Positions 1 to 6,593 of a stretch of 11,225 nucleotides of DNA are shown here, in pieces. The first letter of the stretch is position 1, and every line of letters starts with the position of its first letter. The notes beneath the pieces are model-generated. The model saw nothing but the letters and a program-made list of their open reading frames with translations. It was not told the DNA's origin and searched no databases. The stretch comes from CAYMNU01 sp964391885 (GTDB lineage: Archaea; Altiarchaeota; Altiarchaeia; JAFGQM01): the NCBI GenBank assembly GCA_964391885.1, contig CAYMNU010000007.1, positions 1 through 11,225 of the forward strand, read 5' to 3'. The translations under genes were made by a program, and so were the position numbers.

Positions 1-32
1 GGATTTTTTAACATCATCCCCCTAAGAAAGGC

Positions 33-344
33 ATGGGGCTTTTCGGAGGGAAGAAGGATAGGAAGGATCGGCAGGCGCCGTTGGATTATTTGTCATACCC
101 CTACGGAGCGCCTCGCGAGCCAAGCCAGCCAAACCCCTGGCAGCTGGCCAGGATGCGTGCCGAAGAGGATAGGGCAAAGTTCTTCAACAACATCTCGGGA
201 CAAAGCTGGAACGTGGGCAAGAGCAAGATGGTAGAAGCTCTTAAGTCCAGGTCTATGCAGCCGGCCTTTGCTGCAAGAAGTATGCAGGGGCCCGCAAGGC
301 CGAAAAGAAAAACACAGGCAAAGAGAAGGCCCCACGTACTTTGA
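33..344 (+). CDS. Small basic protein, function unknown
   Basis: This 103-residue protein is not recognised. It opens with a Gly/Lys-rich stretch (MGLFGGKKDRKDR), followed by a Pro/Tyr-rich segment (about residues 16-38, including SYPYGAPREP), a short predicted helix rich in Arg and Glu (about 37-50), and a strongly basic tail (PKRKTQAKRRP near residues 89-99). A short element, RSMQ, occurs twice about ten residues apart (near residues 73 and 83). There is no signal peptide, membrane segment or cysteine. The basic tail could contact nucleic acid or membrane, but that is only a guess. A T-rich TATA-like element at 4-11 lies 22-29 nt before the ATG, matching the leaderless pattern of its neighbours, and this supports both the start and expression. 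It is followed 46 bp later by the protease gene on the same strand. Confidence 0.6.
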   Translation: MGLFGGKKDRKDRQAPLDYLSYPYGAPREPSQPNPWQLARMRAEEDRAKFFNNISGQSWNVGKSKMVEALKSRSMQPAFAARSMQGPARPKRKTQAKRRPHVL

Positions 345-361
345 AAGCAAGCAATCCTGAA

Positions 362-369
362 TTTATTAA
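362..369 (+). promoter_or_regulatory. Probable TATA box of the serine protease gene
   Basis: TTTATTAA lies 22-29 nt upstream of the ATG at 391. In archaea transcription begins about 25 nt downstream of the TATA box, so the transcript would start at or next to the ATG (leaderless). No Shine-Dalgarno motif sits at usable spacing; the GAGG at 371-374 is too far away. Confidence 0.5.
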
Positions 370-390
370 TGAGGTTTTCTAATATAAGCC

Positions 391-1314
391 ATGAGATTCC
401 ACCTGAGGCTAGCGAGTATCCTTCTCATAGCTGCGATAGCCCTGAACCTTGCCATGCTAGCCACCCTCTTTATCTTGGGGCAGAGCCTAGGCGATGTCAG
501 TCGAGAGCTTGAGAGGCTTGAGGAAGCATCATCGGCAAGGATAGGGGATATAGAAGAGGGAATAAGCTCCCTCAATCTCAACACCAGCGAGAAGCTCCAT
601 CTTGTGGAAATACTTCTTGAGGAACTGGGCGGCGAGATAAGCAGGGTGGATGAAGAAGGCAGAACCCTGCGGAGCGAGCTGGACTATGCAACTACGGTGA
701 GCAATGCGCTCGAGTCCGTGGTGCTTGTGCTTTGGCATGACAGGGACATCGTCATAGGCTCAGGTTTCTTTGTATCCAATGATACAATAATGACTGCAGG
801 CCATGTCGCAGACACTTTCAACGGCAAGCAGATAAGGATAAAGACACGGGGCGGAGAGATATATAATGCCAGCTTAAAGGCGAGCGACAACAACACGGAT
901 CTCGCAGCCCTTATAACCAACGCCAGCATGCCCTTCCTAGAGTGGGGCGACTCCGCGCAGCTCTCGTCCGGCAGCAGGGTCTTCGCGCTGGGGGCGCCCG
1001 AAGGTTTTGGATTTTCAGCCAGCGAAGGCATCGTCGGAGCAATCAGGACATCTGGCGCGATACTTGAGGAGGTTGGAGTGGACGTGAGCTTGGGCAAAGA
1101 CGTTTATGTCATACAAACAGACGCAGCCATCACCCACGGAAATTCGGGAGGGCCGCTGATAGACTCAGGGGGGAATGTGGTGGGTGTGAATTCCTTTGGA
1201 ATAACCGTGAGCTCAGGCAGCATGCGGAGAGATGTCGAGGGCCTTAACTTCGCAATATCTTCGAGCGATGCGAAGGCTTTCCTTGATTCTTTGGATGAAT
1301 ACTCAGGCGATTGA
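391..1314 (+). CDS. Membrane-anchored trypsin/HtrA-fold serine protease with coiled-coil stalk
   Basis: A 307-residue serine endopeptidase of the chymotrypsin/HtrA (S1C-like) type. Residues 7-30 form one hydrophobic segment after a short basic N-terminus (Arg2, His4, Arg6), so the rest is probably extracytoplasmic. Residues 34-100 are charged and heptad-like, suggesting a coiled-coil stalk or oligomerisation region. The protease domain spans about 105-305, with a complete triad: His138 in TAGHVAD, Asp170 in NNTDLAAL and Ser252 in THGNSGGPLID. Several N-x-S/T sequons (for example Asn64, Asn167, Asn177) fit an exposed protein. Typical DegP/HtrA proteins carry one or two C-terminal PDZ domains; this one ends directly after the protease domain, so it lacks the usual peptide-sensing module. 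A role in envelope protein quality control or processing is inferred from family. Substrates are unknown. The next gene also encodes an exported protein. Confidence 0.92.
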   Translation: MRFHLRLASILLIAAIALNLAMLATLFILGQSLGDVSRELERLEEASSARIGDIEEGISSLNLNTSEKLHLVEILLEELGGEISRVDEEGRTLRSELDYATTVSNALESVVLVLWHDRDIVIGSGFFVSNDTIMTAGHVADTFNGKQIRIKTRGGEIYNASLKASDNNTDLAALITNASMPFLEWGDSAQLSSGSRVFALGAPEGFGFSASEGIVGAIRTSGAILEEVGVDVSLGKDVYVIQTDAAITHGNSGGPLIDSGGNVVGVNSFGITVSSGSMRRDVEGLNFAISSSDAKAFLDSLDEYSGD

Positions 1315-1326
1315 TTGTAATAATGC

Positions 1327-1337
1327 TTTTTAATAAA
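1327..1337 (+). promoter_or_regulatory. Probable TATA box of the exported beta-domain protein gene
   Basis: An A/T-only run (TTTTTAATAAA) lies 27-37 nt before the ATG at 1364. It fits an archaeal TATA element directing a leaderless or very short leader transcript, and it immediately precedes the inverted repeat at 1338-1354. Confidence 0.5.
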
Positions 1338-1354
1338 CGAAGTTTCTAACTTCG
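1338..1354. promoter_or_regulatory. Perfect inverted repeat, candidate operator
   Basis: CGAAGTT-TCT-AACTTCG is a perfect 7-bp inverted repeat with a 3-nt spacer, lying directly between the TATA-like run and the ATG at 1364. In archaea this is a common repressor-operator position, because a bound dimer blocks polymerase loading. It could instead form a small hairpin if transcription starts further upstream than assumed. No cognate regulator can be named from this window. Confidence 0.4.
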
Positions 1355-1363
1355 CGTTCCAAT

Positions 1364-1822
1364 ATGAAAATAAGCGCTCCGATCCTGATGGCTATTGCTG
1401 CCATCGCAGCAATATTTACAATGCTACTGCTGATGCCTGCAGTACCCACAGGTAATGGAGTTGCAATTGCAGGGGAAATTGCAGAGAATGTCCCCAAAGT
1501 CTTTACTATGAGAGTATCGACCGACAAAGAGGATTACTCTGAAAACGAGGCCGTGAAAATAACGGCCAGTATCGGCTCGCCCAGGAATGTCGATGCGGAA
1601 GTCAGCTTCCTTGGGGTGGAAGACCGCTACGGCGGCTACAGGATTTCCAAAAATGAGTCTGTAGAGCTGCTAGCTGGAGATAACACAATAGCCATAGAGG
1701 GAAAGATGCCGTCATGCTCCGGCTGCGCGGGCGTCAGGACAGGCAAGCACATGGTCCATGCAAGACTTTATGTCAACGGCACACACATTATAAACGCCTC
1801 CGCTATAGTAACCCTGGGATGA
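1364..1822 (+). CDS. Exported or membrane-anchored beta-sandwich-like protein with CxxC
   Basis: A 152-residue protein with an N-terminal hydrophobic segment (residues 5-27) that acts as signal peptide or anchor. After a linker, residues 47-151 alternate hydrophobic and polar residues in a strand-like way. The pattern beginning VSTDKEDYSENEAVKI resembles the first strands of Ig-like, CARDB or macroglobulin-type beta-sandwich domains; this is fold-level resemblance only. Cys118 and Cys121 (CSGC) are the only cysteines and could form a disulfide or bind metal. N-x-S/T sequons at Asn97, Asn138 and Asn144 suit an extracytoplasmic domain. The stop overlaps the start of the next gene, so the two are probably co-transcribed and coupled. 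A binding or adhesion role is possible but not shown. Confidence 0.75.
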   Translation: MKISAPILMAIAAIAAIFTMLLLMPAVPTGNGVAIAGEIAENVPKVFTMRVSTDKEDYSENEAVKITASIGSPRNVDAEVSFLGVEDRYGGYRISKNESVELLAGDNTIAIEGKMPSCSGCAGVRTGKHMVHARLYVNGTHIINASAIVTLG

Positions 1823-2337
1823 TGGATTCTATAAAGCACAGGCTGGAGCTGATAAGGCGCTCATGCCTGAACGCTATAGAGAAGATAGATTATGTCCTTG
1901 AGAAAGACAACCGGATAGACATAGCCACATTCGACAGCGGGAACCTTTCCAAAGAGCTCTTCAGGCTCATGGAGAGGATGGCCGAGGTTTCCAACCCGGT
2001 CCTCATAAAAATGGGCCTGAGCAGGGAGGCTATACAGCATGATATAGAGGAATATGTGAATGTTTTGGGAGGCGAAGAGGGTGAGAAGCACTTCGCGTCT
2101 CTTGACCTTAACAGCAAGTACTCAAAAAATAAAAGCAAGCTGAGGGTTCTCAAAAACTGGTTCGAGCGGCTTATATCTTCAATCGAAAGGATAGAAACAT
2201 TCATAAGCACGGAAGCAGAGGAAAAGGAGCTTGAAGGTGTCTTTGCAAAGCTTGATGCCAGCTCGCTTTCAGAAAAGGAAAGAGAGGAACTGAAGAAAGA
2301 ATTCCTGGAAGCGCTCAATAGGATTAACAGGACATAG
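1819..2337 (+). CDS. Helical, coiled-coil-like protein of unknown function
   Basis: A 172-residue protein, not recognised. It is highly charged, rich in Glu, Lys, Leu and Arg, and predicted almost entirely alpha-helical, with likely long helices near residues 2-30, 43-60 and 105-170. There is no signal peptide or membrane segment, so it is probably cytosolic. The open frame extends upstream to an ATG at 1714, but that extension lies wholly inside the preceding coding sequence in another frame and is Arg/His-rich. The tandem ATGATG at 1819-1824, overlapping the TGA of the upstream gene, is the better start and implies translational coupling. The 3' end overlaps the convergent isocitrate dehydrogenase gene by 14 bp. 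Its pairing with an exported protein is the only functional clue. Confidence 0.7.
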   Translation: MMDSIKHRLELIRRSCLNAIEKIDYVLEKDNRIDIATFDSGNLSKELFRLMERMAEVSNPVLIKMGLSREAIQHDIEEYVNVLGGEEGEKHFASLDLNSKYSKNKSKLRVLKNWFERLISSIERIETFISTEAEEKELEGVFAKLDASSLSEKEREELKKEFLEALNRINRT

Positions 2338-3403
2338 CCTTGATTATCGCGTCCGCCATCCTGCCTGTGCCGACTGATGTCGGGTCGTCCCTGAAAGGCT
2401 TCATATCATATGTGACATCTTTTCCCTTCTTGACAACATCTGCAAACGCAGCTTCCACATTGTCTGCGGCTTCCCTCTCGCCTAAGTGCCTGAGCATGAG
2501 AACACCTGAAAGCAGGACTGCGGACGGATTGACTTTGTTAAGTCCTTTGTACTTGGGCGCAGAGCCGTGCGTCGCTTCGAATACTGCACAATCCTCGCCG
2601 AAATTCGCCCCAGGGGCGACACCCAATCCACCGACAAGGCCTGCGCAAAGATCAGATAATATATCCCCATAAAGGTTTGGCAGGACTAATACATCATACA
2701 GCTCGGGTTTCTGCACTAGCTGCATGCACATATTGTCCACGATGCGGTGTTCGTATTCTATGCCGGGATAATCCTGTGCCACAGCCTCAGCCACCTTCAT
2801 GAACAGCCCGTCCGAGAATTTCATTATGTTTGATTTCGTAACCGCAGTGACCTTTTTCCTGCCGTTTATTTTGGCATACTCAAATGCAAACCTTGCTATC
2901 CTCTCGCTGCCGAAAATAGACAGGGGCTTGATGCTGATTCCGGAATCTTTCCTTATCTTCGCAGTCCGGATTGCGTTTATGTAGTCTATGAGTTCCAGAG
3001 TCTCGGACTTGCCCCCCTCAAACTCGATGCCAGCGTAGAGGTCTTCTGTATTCTCGCGAACGATAACCAGATCGACGTTATCATACCTGGTCCTGACGCC
3101 CGGGTAGCACTTGCATGGGCGCAGGCAGGCATACAGGTCAAGCTCTTTCCTTATCGCGACGTTGACGCTCCTGAAGCCGCTGCCCACTGGGGTCGTCATC
3201 GGGCCCTTGAGCGCGACCTTGTTTTTCCTTATCGACTCGAGGACTTCCGGAGGCAATGGAGTGCCCTTTTCCTCCATAACATCTATGCCCGCCTCTACGA
3301 CATCCCACTTTATTTTCGCACCGCTCGCGTCAATGACTCTTCTCACAGCCTCCACTATCTCAGGGCCTGTCCCGTCGCCCGGAATCAATGTTACCTTATG
3401 CAT
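2324..3403 (-). CDS. icd: Isocitrate dehydrogenase (isocitrate/isopropylmalate dehydrogenase family)
   Basis: A 359-residue cytosolic beta-decarboxylating dehydrogenase that should oxidise isocitrate to 2-oxoglutarate and CO2. The N-terminus has the family motif GDGTGPEIV. The substrate loop SVNVAIRKELDLYACLRP supplies Ser79, Asn81, Arg85 and Arg95, with Arg116 and Tyr123 in RENTEDLYAG. These match, with near-identical spacing, the isocitrate-binding residues Ser113, Asn115, Arg119, Arg129, Arg153 and Tyr160 of the E. coli enzyme. Lys190, Asp223, Asp247 and Asp251 correspond to the catalytic Lys and metal-binding Asp residues. The Ser/Asn pair argues against 3-isopropylmalate or homoisocitrate as substrate. 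For the coenzyme, Lys284, Tyr285, Val291 and Tyr332 match NADP-binding positions of E. coli, but the Arg395 equivalent is Pro336, so NADP use is likely rather than certain. The start overlaps the aconitase stop by 8 nt, indicating coupled translation. Confidence 0.92.
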   Translation of the reverse strand: MHKVTLIPGDGTGPEIVEAVRRVIDASGAKIKWDVVEAGIDVMEEKGTPLPPEVLESIRKNKVALKGPMTTPVGSGFRSVNVAIRKELDLYACLRPCKCYPGVRTRYDNVDLVIVRENTEDLYAGIEFEGGKSETLELIDYINAIRTAKIRKDSGISIKPLSIFGSERIARFAFEYAKINGRKKVTAVTKSNIMKFSDGLFMKVAEAVAQDYPGIEYEHRIVDNMCMQLVQKPELYDVLVLPNLYGDILSDLCAGLVGGLGVAPGANFGEDCAVFEATHGSAPKYKGLNKVNPSAVLLSGVLMLRHLGEREAADNVEAAFADVVKKGKDVTYDMKPFRDDPTSVGTGRMADAIIKAMSC

Positions 3404-5279
3404 TTTTGCCTTTTATGTTTTTGAGCTGGGTGTTTTTTGACCTTATGAAATTGAGCAGGCCGCCTTCATTGAGCATTGTTTCTTCCCGCTCGCTCAAGCG
3501 GTATTTCAGTTTTATTTTTTTATTTGTGATTTCCTTTTTGCCGAAGTCCAGTTCCAAAAAATCGCCCTGCTTTAGCTTATCATAATCAGATGGGTCCTCG
3601 AACTCAAGCGGCGCGATGCCGAAGTTTATCAGGTTTGCCCTGTGGATGCGAGCAAAGCTCTTTGCGATGACGGCGCGCACGCCGAGATGCATAGGCGCTA
3701 TGGCGGCATGCTCCCGTGAAGAGCCCTGCCCGTAGTTCTCGCCGCCTAGGATAAATCCGCCCTTCTCCCTCGCTCGCTTTGCAAATGAGGGGTCAAGCTG
3801 TGAAAAAACGAACTCGCTTATCTTGGGTATGTTGCTGCGCAGGGGGAGTATCTTGGCGCCTGCAGGCATGATGTGGTCGGTGGTGATGTTATCCCCTGTT
3901 TTTATCAGAACTTCGCCCTTTATAGTCCTGGCCAATGGCTTCCCAATAGGCAATGGCGCTATGTTCGGGCCACGCACTACGGCGCCCTTAAAAGACGGCT
4001 CTATAATTCCGGAATCCTCGATTGCCAGCTCAGGCAGCGTAGGCCGCACTTCTTTCGGAACCGTGAAAACACCCTCTAATGCAGATGCGGCTGCAGTCTC
4101 AGGGCTCACCAGATAAACCCGGGCGTCCTTTGTCCCGCTCCTGCCTTCGAAATTGCGGTTGAATGTGCGCAGCGAGACCGCACCGCTCTTCGGCGCCTGA
4201 CCCATACCTATGCAGGGCCCGCATGCGCTCTCAAGGATGCGCGCTCCCGATGCAATCATGTCTGCCAGTGCGTCGCTTCGCGCGAGCGCTTCAAAGACTT
4301 GCTTTGAGCCGGGGGAGATTGTCAGCGAGACGTCAGGATGCACTTTCCTGCCGCGCAGCACCGCAGCGACTGTGGCCATGTCTTTCAATGATGAGTTAGT
4401 GCAGCTGCCGATGCAAACTTGGTCTATGGCTGCCCCACAAAGCTCGCGCACCGGGATGACATTGTCCGGGCTGTGCGGCGCTGCAGCGAAGGGCTCGACC
4501 TTGGAAAGGTCCATTTCAATCATCTCATCATAAGCTGCATCTGTTGCATTTAGCTCTTTCCAGGATGCTTCGCGCTTTTGGAGCTTAAGGAACTGCAGGG
4601 TAACTTCATCGCTGGGGAATATAGACGTGGTTGCGCCCAGCTCTGCGCCCATGTTGCATATGGTCGCGCGCTCAGGGACTGATAGGGTCGCAAGGCCCGG
4701 GCCGCAATACTCGATTATCTTGCCCACCCCCCCTTTAACTGTGAGCTTCTTCAGCAAAAGCAAAATAACATCTTTAGCTGAGGCGCCCGGATTCAGCCTC
4801 CCGATGAGCCTTACTCCGACTATCTTAGGCGTCTTCATGTAGAAGGGCTCGCCGGCCATCGCTGCCGCCACATCCAAGCCGCCCGCGCCTATTGCAATCA
4901 TCCCAAGGCCTCCGCATGTTGGAGTATGGCTGTCGCTGCCCAGAAGCGTCTTGCCCGGGGCGCCAAAGCGTTCCAGATGCACCTGATGGCATATGCCGTT
5001 GCCGGGGCGTGAGAACTTTATGCCGTATCTGCTTGCGACAGTTTGTAAGTACGCGTGGTCGTCTGCATTCTCAAAGCCGGTTTGCAGCGTGTTATGGTCC
5101 ACATAGCTCAGTGAGAGTTCTGTCTTAACCCCGGGCAGCCCTATCGCCTCGAACTGCAGGTATGCAAGGGTCCCGGTGGCGTCCTGGGTGAGGGTCTGGT
5201 CTATCCTGATACCCAGCTCTCCACCCCATTCGCCTTCGACCATGTGGTTGCGCAGTATCCCCTCAGCAAGTGAAGCCAT
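3396..5279 (-). CDS. acn: Aconitate hydratase (single-chain, Aquifex-type length)
   Basis: A 627-residue [4Fe-4S] hydro-lyase interconverting citrate and isocitrate via cis-aconitate. The N-terminal catalytic part contains DHNTLQ, GSDSHTPTCGGLG and the three cluster cysteines: Cys293 in IGSCTNSS and Cys353 and Cys356 in SACGPCIGMGQAP. The C-terminal swivel domain (about 430-600) carries GDNITTDHI and GQGSSREHAA, whose Ser520 and Arg522 correspond to the active-site Ser642 and Arg644 of mitochondrial aconitase. Both halves lie on one chain, unlike LeuC/LeuD or two-subunit homoaconitase. The length fits the shorter aconitases (about 640-660 residues) rather than AcnA (about 890). It is the first gene of an operon with isocitrate dehydrogenase and is divergent from the citrate-synthase-like gene, which supports citrate as substrate. 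A homoaconitase role is less likely. Confidence 0.95.
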   Translation of the reverse strand: MASLAEGILRNHMVEGEWGGELGIRIDQTLTQDATGTLAYLQFEAIGLPGVKTELSLSYVDHNTLQTGFENADDHAYLQTVASRYGIKFSRPGNGICHQVHLERFGAPGKTLLGSDSHTPTCGGLGMIAIGAGGLDVAAAMAGEPFYMKTPKIVGVRLIGRLNPGASAKDVILLLLKKLTVKGGVGKIIEYCGPGLATLSVPERATICNMGAELGATTSIFPSDEVTLQFLKLQKREASWKELNATDAAYDEMIEMDLSKVEPFAAAPHSPDNVIPVRELCGAAIDQVCIGSCTNSSLKDMATVAAVLRGRKVHPDVSLTISPGSKQVFEALARSDALADMIASGARILESACGPCIGMGQAPKSGAVSLRTFNRNFEGRSGTKDARVYLVSPETAAASALEGVFTVPKEVRPTLPELAIEDSGIIEPSFKGAVVRGPNIAPLPIGKPLARTIKGEVLIKTGDNITTDHIMPAGAKILPLRSNIPKISEFVFSQLDPSFAKRAREKGGFILGGENYGQGSSREHAAIAPMHLGVRAVIAKSFARIHRANLINFGIAPLEFEDPSDYDKLKQGDFLELDFGKKEITNKKIKLKYRLSEREETMLNEGGLLNFIRSKNTQLKNIKGKNA

Positions 5280-5300
5280 GCGTTATTTTGCATTATCGGA

Positions 5301-5307
5301 ATAAAAG
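5301..5307 (-). promoter_or_regulatory. Probable TATA box of the aconitase-isocitrate dehydrogenase operon
   Basis: Read on the minus strand this is CTTTTAT within CCTTTTATTCC, 22-28 nt upstream of the aconitase ATG (5279). The spacing predicts a leaderless operon transcript. Confidence 0.45.
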
Positions 5308-5320
5308 GATGATTTAGGGA

Positions 5321-5328
5321 TATTTATT
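5321..5328 (+). promoter_or_regulatory. Probable TATA box of the citrate-synthase-like gene
   Basis: TATTTATT lies 22-29 nt upstream of the ATG at 5350, again giving a leaderless start. It is only about 14 bp from the opposing TATA-like element of the aconitase operon, so the two promoters share a 70-bp divergent region and may be regulated together. Confidence 0.5.
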
Positions 5329-5349
5329 CGTGTAGGGTGCAATAATGGC

Positions 5350-6585
5350 ATGGCTAAAATATACCTCATAGACGTCACGAACCGCGACGGAGTGCAGACC
5401 TCGCGACTCGGGTTGGCCAAGCTCCAGAAGACAATACTGAATTTTTACCTGAAGGATATGGGGGTGTTCCAAAGCGAGTTTGGCTTCCCGTTCACAGACC
5501 ACGAGGTGAACTATCTCAATGCGAACCTCGAACTTGAAAAAATTGGTGCCCTAAAGCCCATGCGCCTCGGGGGATGGCTCAGGGCCATAGAGAGCGACGT
5601 CGAGCTGGCCTGGAAGAACCTGCCAGGGCTTGAGCATATCAACCTCTCGATATCCACCTCAGAGCAGATGATAAAGGGAAAATTCCAGGGAAAACGAGGA
5701 GAAGAGGAAGTGGTGTGCGAGATGGTGAATGCCGTAGAGGCTGCAAAAGAAAAGGGCGCCAAGAGCATAGGCGTGAACTCCGAGGACGCCTCGCGAACCC
5801 GCATTGACTATCTCATAGACTTCGCAAAGGCTGCAAAAGATGCAGGTGCGGATAGGATAAGATATTGCGACACTCTTGGGTACGACGACCCCTTCACCAT
5901 GTATAACAGAGTAAGGAAACTTGCCGAGGAAGTCAGGATGCCCATAGAGATGCACTGCCACAACGACTTGGGCATGGCGGTGGCCTGCTCGATTGCAGGC
6001 GCCAAAGGCTGCATAGACGCAGGCCAGGATGCTTACATCAACACAACAGTCAACGGCATCGGTGAAAGGGCAGGCAATGCTGATCTTATATCCGTGGTAT
6101 TGGCGATACGGCACTCGAGCGGATTTGAGGGCAAATATGAGCTGGGGAATGATGTAAGCCTTGCAAATGCCTGGAAGATATGCAAGTACGCGTCTTATGC
6201 ATTCGGGGTCCCGATACCTGTCAACCAACCAGGAGTTGGCAGCAACGCCTTCGCCCACGAGTCGGGCATACACGCGGACGGCGCCCTCAAGGACAGGAAG
6301 AACTATGAGCTTTACGACTACGAGGAACTGGGCAGGGGCGACCCGGAGATAATCGACACAGGGAGGAAGATAACCGTGGGCGAGTACAGCGGCATCAAAG
6401 GCTTCAAGAATGTCTACGGTGAGCTCAAGCTGGAGTTCAAGAGCGACGAAGAGGCCAAAGAGATTTTAGAGCTTGTGCGCTATGCCAACGTCCATACCCA
6501 GCTGCCGCTTACAAAAGACGAGCTGATGTTCATTGCCCGTTATCCCGGGCAGGCAAGGAAAATCCTGACAATGAGCCCGCCTTAA
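5350..6585 (+). CDS. Re-citrate synthase-like enzyme (homocitrate/isopropylmalate synthase family)
   Basis: A 411-residue acyl-CoA condensing enzyme with a DRE-TIM-type barrel. Residues 8-18 (DVTNRDGVQTS) give the N-terminal Arg12/Asp13 pair that binds carboxylate and divalent metal. His202 and His204 in HCHND complete the metal site. NGIGERAGN (235-243) is the family signature, and AHESGIHADG (302-311) provides the acyl-CoA-side His and Glu. SEFGFP near residue 42 and the N-terminal pattern are, from memory, most like anaerobe Re-citrate synthases, often labelled homocitrate synthase. It lacks the C-terminal leucine-sensing domain of LeuA (usually over 500 residues). Divergent placement beside aconitase and isocitrate dehydrogenase, with no LeuC/LeuD or lysine genes in view, supports citrate formation from oxaloacetate and acetyl-CoA. 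Homocitrate or citramalate synthase remain alternatives. An ATG at 5345 is out of frame and not used. Confidence 0.85.
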   Translation: MAKIYLIDVTNRDGVQTSRLGLAKLQKTILNFYLKDMGVFQSEFGFPFTDHEVNYLNANLELEKIGALKPMRLGGWLRAIESDVELAWKNLPGLEHINLSISTSEQMIKGKFQGKRGEEEVVCEMVNAVEAAKEKGAKSIGVNSEDASRTRIDYLIDFAKAAKDAGADRIRYCDTLGYDDPFTMYNRVRKLAEEVRMPIEMHCHNDLGMAVACSIAGAKGCIDAGQDAYINTTVNGIGERAGNADLISVVLAIRHSSGFEGKYELGNDVSLANAWKICKYASYAFGVPIPVNQPGVGSNAFAHESGIHADGALKDRKNYELYDYEELGRGDPEIIDTGRKITVGEYSGIKGFKNVYGELKLEFKSDEEAKEILELVRYANVHTQLPLTKDELMFIARYPGQARKILTMSPP

Positions 6586-6593
6586 TCCGAACT

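Noticed and set aside
1714..1818. Upstream extension of the helical protein gene to an ATG at 1714
   Set aside because: It lies entirely inside the exported-protein gene in another frame and encodes an Arg/His-rich stretch unlike the rest of the protein. The ATGATG overlapping the upstream stop is a standard coupled start.
5659..6273. Long 204-codon open frame antisense to the citrate-synthase-like gene
   Set aside because: It mirrors a well-conserved enzyme gene on the other strand, has no recognisable domain or promoter, and is explained by codon use of the true gene.
2324..6585. Leucine biosynthesis cluster (leuA, leuC/D, leuB)
   Set aside because: The hydro-lyase is a single-chain aconitase with a fused swivel domain, the dehydrogenase has isocitrate-specific Ser79/Asn81, and the synthase lacks the LeuA regulatory domain.
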